NCBI GenBank assembly: GCA_020055645.1 | Contig: CM034547.1 | Location: 41,581,909-41,645,908 of the forward strand | Length of the DNA: 64,000 nucleotides | Reading direction: 5' to 3' | DNA from: Tomocerus qinae | Lineage: Eukaryota > Arthropoda > Collembola > Entomobryomorpha > Tomoceridae | Shown here: positions 12,632 to 23,945 of the stretch, one piece after another | Layout: each line of letters starts with the position of its first letter | Position numbering within the stretch: position 1 is the first letter of the stretch | Made by a program: the position numbers and the translations under genes | Notes under the pieces: generated by a model | The model's database searches: none | What the model saw: only the letters and a program-made list of their open reading frames with translations | What the model was told of the DNA's origin: nothing

Positions 12632-14028
12632 ATGAAGGCTTCTGCAGTCGCACTTCTAGGACTTTGTTTCCTCCTTGCTTTAATTAGCAGTACTCAGGTA
12701 AATAAACCATTTGTGTCACTTTTAAAAATACGTCAATTCAATTTAGATAAATACATTACAAAATTATCAAACACAGATTGAGTTGTATAATTTCTGATTT
12801 GAATTTACTACAATTATCATCCATTATATATTTGATATGGAATACATTGAAAATTGACGGACGAAAATCTATTTACAATTAATGTAAATGTAACTAACTA
12901 TAAACTTTTAACGTTCTTTTATTCTAGTGAAAAGCAAACATATTAGAGAACTAAATTCTTGGTATAATGGTAGCATTCTAATGTTGTCTAATGTGGACAT
13001 CATGAAAAAGCAATTATGGCTATCATAATTCGTGTTATCTATCGCATAGCCTTTTCACACTGTATTGGTTAATCATTGAGAATTATGAAAGCTTTTCAAT
13101 ACTGGAAAAATGTTTTTATCCATGAAATTTTAAAATTAAAGGCAGGAGGAGGAGGAAAAGGGAAAGGGAAAAGAGGGAAATGTGAGGGGATGAAGATGAT
13201 GGACGAAACGGATAAGGCAATGTGGAAAGACTGCGGCGGTAAAGAAATGAAAAAACCAGATGGTGGTGCTGAAGGGACTGGTGGTGACGAAGGTGGAGAG
13301 GGGAAAAAGAAACATTGGGAGAACATGAAGAAGGTTAAAAAATTATTTAAAAGAACCTTGTTTAAAAATTAATAAAAATTAATAATTGAGAAACTTTTTT
13401 TGGACGATTGATTTGCAAGCCTTCATTCGAACTACTCTGTAATTATAATCTAATCTAATTTCAAAAACTTTAAAAACTCCTTTTAGGTGGGAAAGTGCAT
13501 GATGGAGAAGCAGGGAATCGTAAGTATTTTATTTTCAAGCACATTATTTTATGTTGGACAATTTTCACGTATATACCGTTTTGTTTACATTGTGTTTAGG
13601 TTGCTGGCGGCCGACTTAATGTAGACAAGTATACTGAATTAATGAATAAAAAGTTTGAATCTTCCGAATCTGCCAATAAAGCATCAGAGGCCTTTAAAAA
13701 ATGTTGTGAAGGTATATATTATTGTGATTCTTCCTAAAAATGACAAATTGTCAAATACAAATTACAATGCAATTGCTAATTGTGTGCTGTTTTAGGTTTG
13801 ACTGACAAAGACTTAACTGACGAGGATATGGGAAAGGTCGGCAAGTGCTCAATGAAATCCATGTGGGCTGTAAGTTTCCTTATACTCAATTAATTATCAA
13901 TAATGTACAATGTAAATAAATAAATTCTACCGTGGCCCTCGCTAGTTGAGTAATAAGGTACTAGTAATTTTAATAATTACATATTTCAGGGTTGCAAGAA
14001 GAAGGAGAAGAAGGAAGATGAAAGTTAA
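12632..14028 (+). CDS. Array gene C: Lys/Gly-rich secreted OBP-like protein
   Basis: Six exons: 12632-12697, 13142-13333, 13487-13519, 13600-13711, 13796-13869 and 13990-14028; 171 residues. The signal peptide is MKASAVALLGLCFLLALISS. The mature N-terminus is Gly/Lys-rich (AGGGGKGKGKRGKCEG). A Gly/Asp/Glu-rich loop (PDGGAEGTGGDEGGEG) follows KDCGG. The second half resembles the odorant-binding fold: KCMMEKQGIVAGGRLNVDKY, then KKCCEG, then KCSMKSMWAGC with C-x8-C spacing. The tail is KKKEKKEDES. Exon count and phases match A and B, which supports common descent despite low identity. Seven cysteines in the mature chain. Secretion is supported by the signal peptide; ligand is unknown. Confidence 0.75.
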
Positions 14029-14198
14029 ATTTGCAGGATCACGAATGGAAATTCATATAAAATTATTTCGACAGGATTTTATAACAATTTTGCGTCTACT
14101 GTTTAGAAATATAAATATATATAATTGTTCATCCTTTTAAAAACTAAAAATGTAAATTTGTCAATAAAAATCTGTAAATATGGTATGATTCTAAGACT

Positions 14199-15065
14199 AG
14201 TCGCTCCCAGCATACATGACTCAATTTCGAAAGGTAGGCGACAGTCTTGCGTAGTTGCGTATTGGATATTGAATTTCGAAATATATTTACAATAAGCGTT
14301 CACCATTTTGGTTGTTTTCAAATTATGCTAATTAATACTACCACAGATGAGTGTAGTTTATTTTTATGTAAAATATGAACATGCGCATTTTGCTTTTGGG
14401 AACAACCTAACACCCGCACATACATACCGTAAATATCGATATAGTTCCGCGCGGAATTATTTTTCAAACAGTAATTTATTTTTTTAAATTTTCATTGCAA
14501 AAGTTAAAAATGAGTTTAATAAAAAATGTATTCATATTTCATCTTTTGAATATAGGGACATCCATCGGATCCACTAGGTCGAGGTCCATGTCTTCGTCAT
14601 CCGAAGGCAGTAAAATATCCTCATGGATCAGGGGCTGTTCCAATTGCATGTACTGAAGTACTGCTGCTGTAGCAGTAACATTTAACTGTTTGCTGGCGTT
14701 AGTCATCGAGCATTCTTCACATAATTTAATAGTCTTTATCTTAAAAGCCAAATTTCTAGACAAGTTTCTGGATTTTTCCTGGCCCCAAAACTTTTCATTT
14801 CTAAATAGGGATTTCCATTTCCCTTCACTTCATATTTCTTTTTCAGATTTTTCCACTAATTTTCAGGGTTTTAGAAATTCTGAAATAACCCGCAAAAAGT
14901 TGAAGAATTGACCACATACGATTTTGGTGAAAATGGTTGGACAAATCACTAAAAGCGATTCTAAGAAAGGCTGCATGTGAAACCCATTTTTAGAAGTAAA
15001 ACGTTTTGTGGCCAGGTAGATAGAAATATAGACACGTAAATTTTTCAAGGGTGCGATTATAATAC
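14199..15065. other. Insertion downstream of gene C with transposon remnant
   Basis: By comparison with the downstream region of gene D, array sequence breaks after GGTATGATTCTAAGAC (about 14198) and resumes near CTGTCTGTCGAAGTTACACG (about 15075). Inside, 14427-14467 is near-identical to the left end of the TA-flanked element at 44831-44943 (CCGTAAATATCGATATAG...). A minus-strand open frame at 14539-14763 follows (about 74 codons; contains CEECSMTN and an acidic PSDDEDMDLD end). It may be the end of a transposase gene, but I cannot confirm a family. No complementary right end was found. Confidence 0.45.
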
Positions 15066-15620
15066 AGAGATACTGTCTGTCGAAGTTACACGCCCTTCTG
15101 AACTGTTTTAAAGCAGATGAAAATAATAATAATACTCAAATGAAATAATGCATTTTTGTGCCCTTTATCGGTGTATGATCAGAGGATACAGAAATTTCGA
15201 TTTCATGGTGAATATAAATACACTTTGCCTTCTGGATAAATTACTAAATCTGATATTGGAAATTGCAATTGAAATCTTTGTTTTTAAACGATGTTACCGG
15301 GCAGCATAAAATTAGATTTAACGATTGGATTATTGGATATTGAATTTTATTATTAAGACCATAGACAGGTTACTTTTCCAGTTTTACAGCGTAATTTATC
15401 ATTTCACAATTACCAAAAGGTTGTGTATTACATTTGAATAGTCATTTACTTTTATTATACCTCCGCCGGTAGCCAGCTTAAAATTAGTTTTGATCGGCAG
15501 TATTATTCTTTATGGTCGTTTGTATTAAATTAATAATTTTATTATGCAAAAAGCATTATAGTATTATAATAGCGGAAAACATAAATAACAAGCTTTGTCT
15601 TTTTATAATTAAGGTCATAG
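15066..15620. repeat. Array spacer block interrupted by the P-like element
   Basis: About 15085-15612 aligns with 8310-8745 and 24155-24560 (shared runs: CTGAACTGTTTTAAAG, TAAATTAATAATTTTA, ACATAAATAACAAGCTTTGT). It stops at TATAATTAA next to the 8-bp target duplication GGTCATAG (15613-15620). The rest of this block resumes near 20810 (ACAATAGGAGAAAATACTAA), so about 5.2 kb has been inserted at this point. Confidence 0.65.
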
Positions 15621-15899
15621 CAGGACGGTAGAATACTATATAGAGATGGGTGATCCCAGTCAAAAACTTTATCACTTTTTTTATGCAAGGATATTGTAGC
15701 GCGGGACATGACGTCACTATTTCACAAAATCAAACGAATACAATACAACACATAACACAACTCAAATGAGTTTTAATCGTTTTAGATGTGCTTTTTTAGC
15801 AAAATTTGTGTAATTTTGATTTCAAATATAACGTGCTATTTTAGGCAATACTGAAGTACTAAATACGTTGTAATAGTATTCTAATAATTGCATTTCAAA

Positions 15900-17864
15900 A
15901 TGCCTTGTGCTATTTCATTGGGCCACAACACTCATAATATAACCATGAAACTGGATGAAGATATGTCTCTTCACCACTTTCCAAAAGACAAAACTCTGTC
16001 AAAATTTTGGGAATCCAAATGTAAAAGGACAGATCGAATTAATACAAAAAACTGCTGTTGTGTGTTCTCTCGCCATTTCCAAATAAATGACTTTATTGAA
16101 GACAAAATCAGCAAGATGCTTAGTTTAAAGTAAAGGAAATGAGGGTTTTAAAACGTGGAGTCGTACCCACTTTAAATCTTCAATTGCAGAAACTAAAGTG
16201 TCGAGGAGGACTTCGCATAATTCCATGTATGAACACGGGAATTGAAAAACTTGTGGTAATGATCTAAAATATCAATAATATATTACTTAATAATGCATAA
16301 AAGCTATTAAAATTGAAACTGATTGATTTTTAATATTTTCAACCGATGTTTTAGATTCAATTGTCATCCTACTGTCGACAGCAAGGGACCACCAGATATC
16401 TCCGTTTCTGCCCCTGTCTGTTTGGAGCCTTTTACAGATGATGAATCAAATTCTATACGGACTCTCAGTTGTGACTTTTCCACAGGGTGAAGTAAAACAA
16501 CTAATAAATAAACTAATTCAACTAATAAATAAAACTAATAGCATTTCCTTGAATCTTTTAAAGCCCTATAAAATCTCAGAAACAACCAGGACTTTAAAAA
16601 GGATAGATAGATTCAAATTAAATAAATCACATTTCCTTACATCCCCGTTCCGAAAGAAAATGTAAAACTCCACGCAGGTAGTTCCGAGTAAATTGAAATT
16701 ACACTAGGCTGAATTTAGGCAGCGGTACCTCGTTGCCGATACACATTGTTGCCAAATAACTTTTTTTACCAGCGACACCGGCAACAACGGCAACATCGGA
16801 AACACATTCCCATCTGATTGCCTTTATAACCTTTATATTGTATAATATGTAATAAATTAATATAGATCTAGCCGTCCATATATTGTGGATATAATAAACC
16901 TAACCTAAATGAATTAAACAAATAAGGAGGGGATCTGGGGAAAATTGACATTCTACCAGATTTGAATATGACGAACCTAAACTAATAATTTTTATTGCTA
17001 ACTGTCGAATTGTTTATTTCATTTATGTTATGTTTCATGTTTGTTATATCCGGAATATATGGATCGCTAGTTCTATTATACATTATAAGTGATAAAGGCA
17101 ATCAGATGGGGATGTTGAATGTGTATCCTGTGTTACCGTCGTTGCCGATTAAAACGTTATTTGGCAACAATGTGTACCGGCAACGAGGTACCGCTGCCTA
17201 AATTCAGCCTTACACTATACCACTAGATTCGAATAAAAAATGAAATACTCTTTCGAAACAGAATGTACACTTTAATGCCGGCCTGGTTGTTTGTGAGAAG
17301 TCGCTTTACAAAATATATAATATGGTAGCCAGAACGGGTTGCCCGTTGTCCTTAACCATTACCTTTAATGTTTTTAATAATTAATTACAGAAATTTAGAA
17401 ATCAATCAAGTTATATGAAAAATCCCAGCATCAACAATTTTACTATCAAAAGAGGAATCTGACAGTTAAATTGCTAAATGTTCAAAAAAGATCTCTATTT
17501 GTCTCTATTTGCAATATCTCGAAAGGCCTACGAGATCATTAGAGACGTTTGGACGATCCCCCTCCCTGGAGGAAGTACATTGAAACGGTGGGCACAAAAG
17601 TTTTCTTGCGAAAACGGGATATTGCATAATGTACTGACTGTTATGAAAGGAGAGGGAAAATCTATGGATGACTTTCAAAGACTTTGTGCTATTTGTTTTC
17701 ATGAAATGTCTCTGGACTCATCAGTGGTAATGGATACATCTCTAAACATGGTAATTGGACCATGTAAAAAAGTTCAAGTGATATTTCTTAGAGGCCTTTG
17801 TGGCAAGCATTGGGAATTAACTATTAGACTTCTCAAAATAAGTGTTTGCTCTGGTATTTTATAG
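15900..17864 (+). pseudogene. P-element/THAP9-like transposase, broken
   Basis: 15900-16133 encodes a degraded THAP domain: start MPCAISLGHN, then LHHFPKDKTLSKFWESKC and SRHF. The second zinc cysteine of the N-terminal pair and the cysteine of the usual CxxH motif are lost. A frame change follows; 16139 on reads MRVLKRGVVPTLNLQLQKL, the segment usually found after the THAP domain. 17478-17864 encodes part of the catalytic region: ISRKAYEIIRDVWTIPLPGG, STLKRWAQKF, FHEMSLDSSV, then VIGPCKKVQVIFLRGLCGKH. Frameshifts, early stops and the nested element at 16707-17209 break the gene. It ends before the GTP-binding and insertion regions of full-length P transposases. Confidence 0.8.
16707..17209. 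mobile_element. 503-bp non-autonomous DNA element nested in the P-like transposon
   Basis: Ends are inverted repeats: 16707 on (GGCTGAATTTAGGCAGCGGT...) and the complement ending at 17209. The first 54 bases match with one difference, and weaker inverted similarity continues for about 120 bases. The 8-bp target duplication TTACACTA flanks it (16699-16706 and 17210-17217). No coding capacity. The 8-bp duplication fits hAT, P or related families; the terminal bases do not decide which. It inserted after the P-like element was in place. Confidence 0.85.
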
Positions 17865-19215
17865 TATAACTTAAATCTTGTGCCTAAATATTAAATATTC
17901 ATATTTCATAATAATATGCATATGAAATTGGAATTTTAGAGACGTATTTCTGTATTAAAGTCCGCTGAGTATGTATGTGAACCTGAGAATCTGTGAAATA
18001 ATGACGTCATTTTATTTTCAAGGATAACTCAAACCTGATTTTTCGCTTTTGGGGCATCGTGTTTACATGGCAATGGGATCACCCATCTCTATATAGTATT
18101 CTACCGTCCTGGGTCATAGTGCATACATAAAATACTCTGATTGTTTATGCCACAATTGGGGATGTTGCTATGTATCTAACAAAAAAAAGTAAACAACTAA
18201 ACTAAGTCAATGTAGATTCACAGAGCCCGTCCAGGGTCTGTTTATGAAAGCCAGTCTGTATAAATGACACATAAAAATACCAATCCGATATCACCACAAT
18301 CATCTAAAATTTATTAGCTTACTAAATATCGTAAGCTATTGTGAACGGCCCTAACAGTCTGTCCTACTGTAGACAAAATTTTCCTAATCCCATATATAAC
18401 CCCACCACTACCCACCATTTTAATTCGGCTTAAAAATGGTAACATTTGGCAGAATATTTTGAAAAAAACTCCAGCTGCCACTACTTCAAAAGATACACTG
18501 ATACACATAGAAGAGACAAAAATGACAAAAGTCCATTTTTTGCTGTTAACAATTAGTATGCTATGTGTAAGATCAGCAATCATCGGGTGGGCAATCCAAT
18601 TTACAGACAAAGTACGGTATCGGGGAAGGGCATTTGCTTCGGCTAATTTTTTGAGACAGAGTGCATAACATTAGACACTTGTAATTTTTACCACTCATAA
18701 AAGAATGTCATAGGAAAATTTGAAGATCATTACTGAATGTGGCTTATTTTTAGTTTCGGGACTACAGCTGTGTCAATCGGACGCATTTTCCCATTAAATT
18801 ACATTGTAAATAAATCCCAAGTGGAAAAAAACAATGAGTGCATTAGCCCAAAGCATTGAGATTTTCACCTTAAACAGTACAAATATCAAATATTGTGTAC
18901 TGTGATTTTCAACTGTGGCTTTTTCTTATTTGTGAAACTAAAGCAAAAATCATGAAAAAAATTCCAAAATATGCTGTATAAACTTTAGAATTTACTATAC
19001 CTATGACTAAGCAAGTCACTTGATGTGCAGTTGCTTAGTTGACCTTTAGGCATGAGAGTGATATTATGTACAGCATGACAATTGCTCTAATAAAAGCCAA
19101 ACTAATTGCCATGGTTTATGAAAACAAGTTTGTTTATAATAATATCAACCATTGATCCATGGAAGTGGGACTGTTTTTAATGTTAACACTCATGTGTAAC
19201 CAAGGAGTATTAACT

Positions 19216-19710
19216 GGTCTGGTGTCCTTGGTTTCTCTTCTACTTTATCAGGAGAGTTCAGCTAGGCATTTTGCGCGAATATCTATAGGAGATGTTTTCG
19301 TTTCTTATACGATTGTTGCCAAAGAAAACTGGCAATATTGTCCCTTTTAGTGCCTAGATGGACCCTCCTGATAAAGCCGTTGACATTCCTTGGGTGCACT
19401 ATGTTCCTAGTTCCCAAGTTATCAATTGTTTTTGCAAGTGACCCAATCTAAATAATTTAGTCATCCTCCCTAATTAGCAATATCAGAGGAGCTTTAACTA
19501 GTATGGTATCTCTTTGGTTTTATCAGGAGGGTTCAGCTAGGCACTTAGCGTGAATATCTATTACGGATATTTATTTTTCCTCCCTTATTCGATTGTTGCC
19601 AATGACAACTGGTAGGATTTGTCCCTTACAGATATTCACGTAAAGTGCCTATGTGTACCCTCCTGAGAAAACCGAAGACATACCAAGGGATACCACACCA
19701 CCAGTTAAAG
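19216..19710. repeat. Two related foldback units
   Basis: Unit 2 (about 19496-19710) begins GGTATCTCTTTGGTTTTATC and ends with the imperfect inverse (…AAACCGAAGACATACC); about 55 bases at each end pair at roughly 80%. Unit 1 (about 19216-19400) shares TTATCAGGAGAGTTCAGCTA and ACGATTGTTGCCAA with it and has a shorter matching end (CCTCCTGATAAAG). Both hold GATTGTTGCCAA in the loop. They look like two decayed copies of one miniature element. Confidence 0.55.
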
Positions 19711-20421
19711 CACCTTGGCAATACCCATTTCATTTTTTTATCGCTGCAGTTTATTAGTAACTAGGGTACCCTTGCCCTGCACTCGACATGTAGTTTTAGG
19801 GAAATAAGAGGGCCTTGGGTTTTTGATCAGTTTTCCATTGTCTGTGGCCGGGTCTAGATTTCTTATCCGATACCGTTCTTTGTATAAATGTGTGATAAAA
19901 AATTGGTTAGCCAGTGTTCCCTACTTAAAAAGAACTTTGCCAATGAAATCCGTCCCATTTTGCCCCAGGGCTGCTTTTTTACTGATTCCATACACTATGT
20001 AACCGCAAGACATTAGACAAGATATACAAAGATGCACTATGCGTGCATGTGCGGTGGTGGAATGTTGAGTTTATCGCAAGCTAGTTATTCCATTACAATA
20101 GTTTATTATGCATGTACCCCCCTTGTGCCCTACCTATTGTCCTTCTCAAAAAACACTGAAAACAGTCGGACTAACTGAGATAGAAGAAAGAAATTCTCCT
20201 TTTTTATAGAACACCATATACGCACAGCACAGGCAGTCAGATTTCAGATTTGGATTGCATGAAAATGACAATGAAAGTCAGATCATAGTAGTTGGTAGTT
20301 ATTAGATGGAGATGTATTATTTCAAATTTAGCGCAACAGCACATTGTTACCAAGGACAGACACTTTTCTCAATAAGCCCTATGACCGAGAATGAGAGTTG
20401 CATAAATGACCACTTTTTTTG

Positions 20422-20732
20422 GCAAAAGCGATATAAGTGGAAGAATACTGGACCGAAAATTACAAGATTGGTATCGCCAGAAAGCCCGATTCTTCATTGA
20501 CAACGACATTAAGAGACATTTTCATTTGATGGTCTATGTTAGAAGTAATTGATATTTTAACCATCAAATATAGGCAAAAAATGCCATTTTTTAAGGAAAC
20601 ATCAATTACTTCCAACCTAGGCTATCAAATGAAAATGTCTCTTAATGTCGTTGTCAATGAAGAATCGGGCTTTCTGGCGATACCAATCTTGTAATTTTCG
20701 GTCCAGTATTCTTCCACTTATATCGCTTTTGC
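20422..20732. repeat. Large hairpin: 132-bp inverted arms around a 47-bp loop
   Basis: 20422-20553 and 20601-20732 are reverse complements with only a few mismatches (for example TGGTCTATGTTAGA against TAGCCTAGGTTGGA). The outer ends are GCAAAAGCGATATAAGTGG and its complement. The high identity suggests a young foldback element or a recent inverted duplication. No open frame of note spans it. Confidence 0.8.
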
Positions 20733-20800
20733 TAAAAGAAATTTAACATGGAATATGATAGTCAAGATATGATTTGAGTTTCCATGCACCCTCACGTTAA

Positions 20801-22156
20801 AAGAGATTCTACAATAGGAGAAAATACTAAACTCCAAGGCTTCGATCTAGATTTGTTACGAATTAATCGTAATTACTATTATATTTATAAGAATTGCAGA
20901 CTGAATATTAGTTAATGGCATTTCCTCGTCCTGGACAAAATAACAATAACTAGTCCGAATCCTAATAATATGAAAATATTAGAGCATCATAATCATAGCT
21001 AGAGATATTCAGAAGATATCTAATGCGCATACGTTTTATCCACATGGATAAAAATTATTTTTTTTGAAATGTCCAAGTGATTCCTAATTTGCAATTTACA
21101 GCCTGGTACGGACGCTAAATGTTATGATTCGTTTCTGTTAACATGGTTGGGTTATGCAAATCAGGGGACCCAAAACGTTTATATAAAACTAGCCGGTCAC
21201 AGGACCTAGGCCCTGTTATAAATAAAGCTAGCATGCAATATTGTACGATGAGAAGAAAGTATTTCAGATGCATAACTTTTTCTAATTGAACTTTTCATGG
21301 TTTTTCATTTAGTGGGTCGGCGTCGGAGGTGGAGATTTTACAGAGTAGAGACTTTTGTTTTAGAAAACTGTCCGCATCTCCTGACAAGGAGGAGGTACTT
21401 GGCAAGTGTATTGTCTTGTAGTATCATAGTTTCAACAATGTAAATGGCCAAATTTTAAATTTTCCCGCACATGAAATAATAGGAACCTTAAGCGAACCGA
21501 AAGCTGGAAATATTTGCATCAGAACGAATGAACTGCTTTGTTATGAAATATACGGACTTGTTGGGATTTACCACATTTCGGTAACGTTTAAGATTGAGGT
21601 CTGCTTAGCTGTGTTATCAGAGAGGCAAATTAAAACACGATGATATAAACAAACATACCTACGGAATTTTTCACTGCGCAACTCGAACAATACGATTATA
21701 CTATAGAGTGCTAAAATAACTACGGTACGCCGAAAAGTCATAACATCAGAATTACGATAAAAATTGGAATCTAACATATTTTTGAACCGGAGGGATTTCA
21801 AACATTTCAGCCAATATTTCTCGAGAAAATTACCAGAGCACAATCAACAGAAATTTAATCGACGGCAATTTATTGAAGAATTCGTAGAATGGATTTGGAA
21901 ACCATTTGCCAGGTTAGGTAAAACCTTCATAGATTTAATATATTTAAAAGATATGACTGACAATAGTTTTGTTTCGTACTGTCTACTGTATGTGGAGTTT
22001 GGCACGAAATTGATACATCAACAGGTCTGTTGTCAACTCTAATTCTTATGTGTCGCGTGTCAGCATGCTATAACTTATATAATGACGTAAATTTTAATAA
22101 ACTCATATTATCCTCTTGTATGTAGTAATGCGCAGTAAAAGTCTTTTGTTGCTCCA
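20801..22156. other. Array spacer C-D, 3' part, with a further insertion
   Basis: No gene. 20815-21185 and 21710-21960 align with the spacer blocks before gene E (24600-24760, 25030-25330). About 21189-21706 interrupts this alignment between TTTATATAAAA and CTAAAATAACTACGG, so about 515 bases were inserted here (starting CTAGCCGGTCACAGG). I see no clear inverted ends. Confidence 0.5.
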
Positions 22157-22166
22157 CATATAAATA
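22157..22166 (+). promoter_or_regulatory. Core promoter of gene D (TATA box)
   Basis: CATATAAATA followed by GTTGTAGCACCAAAATCATA, the same core as before gene C. Confidence 0.6.
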
Positions 22167-22246
22167 GTTGTAGCACCAAAATCATAATTGTCGTCATCTG
22201 TCGGTCTCACTAGTCTCGCATATAAAAATATTATTAAATTAACAAA

Positions 22247-23945
22247 ATGAAGGCTTCTGCAGTCGCCCTTCTAGGACTTTGTTTCTTCCTTGCTTTAATT
22301 AGCAGCACTCAGGTAATAAAACGATTTGTACCACTTTTAAAAATACGCCGATTTCAATTTACAGAAACATAAAATTATCAAACACAGATTCTCAGTTAAT
22401 GTTTTCCATGATTTTCTGATTTAAATTTATTAAAATTTTCATCCATTATTATGGAACTGGCACGTATCTATAAATTTGTTCAATGGGGGCGCAACGACAA
22501 AAAATAAGCATATTCACGCAAAAAAATTTTGCAGTTTTTGGCCTTGTTTGAGAAAAAACTCCTCTTTTTCTCAGATTTAAGGGGGATGGGGGCTGGGCTC
22601 CCGCCCCCTACTGGATACGTGCTTTATATGGAATAAGTACATTGAAAATTAACGAACGGAATCTATTTACAAAAATAAAACTAACTTCTAAAATTAATTC
22701 TAGTGAAAAACAAACATTAGAGAACTAAATATTTGACATCGTAAAGTCCTAATGTTGTAATTTCACTGGATTTATATTTGCGAATTTTAAAAGTTTCATA
22801 TTCACATTTGTGGACATCTAGGGTTGATTGAAATAGTATTATAGCTATCATAATTTTCGTGTTATCGATCACATACCCTTTTCATATGTATCCATCCTGT
22901 TGTATTGGTTAATCATTGAGAATTATGAAAGCTTTATTATACTGGAAAGATGTATTTTATCCATGAAATTTTAAAATTAAAGGCAGGAGGCGGAAAAGGG
23001 AAAGGGAAAAGAGGGAAATGTGAGGGGATGAAGAAGATGGACGAAACGAGTAAGGCAATGTGGAAAGAATGTGGCGGTGGGGACATGAAAAAGCCAGATG
23101 GTGGTGCTGAAGCGACTGATGGTGACGAAGGTGGAGAGGGAAAGAAAAAGCATGGGGAGAAATTTAAGAAGGTTAAACTTATTTAAAAGAACCTTATTTA
23201 AAAAATTTGCTAACACAGGGCCTAACCATTTGCAACAGCCTTCATTCGCGCCACTCTGTAATTACAATCTAATCTCATTTCAAAAACTCCTTTTAGATTG
23301 GAATGTGCATGATGAAGAGGATGGAGATCGTAAGCACTTTATTTTCAAATACATTTTTTTTACAAATTGGACAATTACGTATTAAGTACTCAAAAATAAC
23401 AGACTGGAAACCAATCCTACCCCTCCTTTTAACATGAAAAGTCAGGCTAAAATTTGAGGCGTAGGAGGGTTTCTAGTCTCCATTATTTCTGAGTACATAG
23501 TATCATTTTGTTTAGATTACTGCTGACAATAAAGTTAATGTAGACAAGTATACAGAATCAATGAATAACATGTTTGAATCTTCCGAATCTGCCAATAAAG
23601 CATCAGAGGCCTTTAAAAAGTGTTGTGAAGGTATATACTATTGTGATTATTCCTAAAAATGACAAATTGTCAAATACAATTACAATGCTAGAGCTAATTG
23701 TGTGCTGTTATAGGTATGACTGACAGAGAGTTAAGTGAAGAGGAAATGGGAAAGGTTGCCAAGTGCGGAATGAAATCCAAGAGGGCTGTAAGTTTCCTTA
23801 TACTCTTTTAAATTGTCAATAATCTATATACAACATAAGTAAATAAATTGTACCGTGCTAGTTGAGTAATAGGGTAGTAATTTTAATAATTTTATTACTA
23901 TTTCAGGGTTGCAAAAAGAAGGAGAAGAAGGAAGATGAAAGTTAA
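22247..23945 (+). CDS. Array gene D: Lys/Gly-rich secreted OBP-like protein
   Basis: Six exons: 22247-22312, 22983-23171, 23297-23329, 23516-23630, 23714-23787 and 23907-23945; 171 residues. Signal peptide MKASAVALLGLCFFLALISS. Exon 2 (AGGGKGKGKRGKCEGMKKMD) is nearly the same as in C. Exon 3 and the start of exon 4 differ sharply from C and E: IGMCMMKRMEI then ITADNKVNVDKY, where C and E have GKCM(M/L)EKQGI then VAGGRLNVDKY. The end has KKCCEG, KCGMKSKRAGC (C-x8-C) and the same KKKEKKEDES tail. Introns 1 and 3 carry insertions (about 22456-22625 and 23386-23496) not seen in C or E. Confidence 0.75.
22456..22625. mobile_element. GC-richer insertion in intron 1 of gene D
   Basis: Relative to intron 1 of genes C and E, about 170 extra bases lie here. 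The ends carry GGCACGTATC and its inverse GATACGTGC. The inside is unlike the rest of the array (GGGGGATGGGGGCTGGGCTC). Probably a small non-autonomous element. Confidence 0.5.
23386..23496. mobile_element. Foldback element in intron 3 of gene D
   Basis: About 110 bases absent from C and E. The ends pair: GTACTCAAAAATAACAGACT at the left against the inverse of AGTCTCCATTATTTCTGAGTAC at the right, with some mismatches. No coding content. Confidence 0.55.

Larger units (their letters stand above)
15621..18111. mobile_element. P-element-like DNA transposon, 2491 bp, non-autonomous
   Basis: The two ends are perfect 38-bp inverted repeats: 15621-15658 (begins CAGGACGGTAGAATACTATA) and 18074-18111 (its reverse complement). 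Directly outside both ends is the same 8-bp sequence GGTCATAG (15613-15620 and 18112-18119), the target duplication size of P elements. Inside are remnants of a THAP domain and of a P-type transposase on the plus strand, interrupted by frameshifts and by a nested 503-bp element. The C-terminal half of the transposase is missing, so it cannot make its own enzyme, but intact ends suggest it could be moved by one supplied elsewhere. Confidence 0.9.
18120..20800. other. About 2.7 kb of inserted sequence of unclear origin, rich in foldbacks
   Basis: This stretch lies between the right target duplication of the P-like element and the point near 20805 where array spacer resumes, and has no counterpart in the other spacers. 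It contains two related foldback units (19216-19400, 19496-19710) and a large hairpin (20422-20732), listed separately. Open frames here (18459-18668, 20306-20500 and others) show no domain. It may be one old element or several nested ones. Confidence 0.45.

Noticed and set aside
13096..13326. Minus-strand frame rich in Pro/Ser/Phe opposite exon 2 of gene C
   Set aside because: It is the antisense of the Gly/Lys/Glu-rich exon; the composition is explained by the coding strand.
18459..20500. Several open frames of 60-100 codons in the 18120-20800 insertion
   Set aside because: No domains, and they overlap foldback repeats on both strands.
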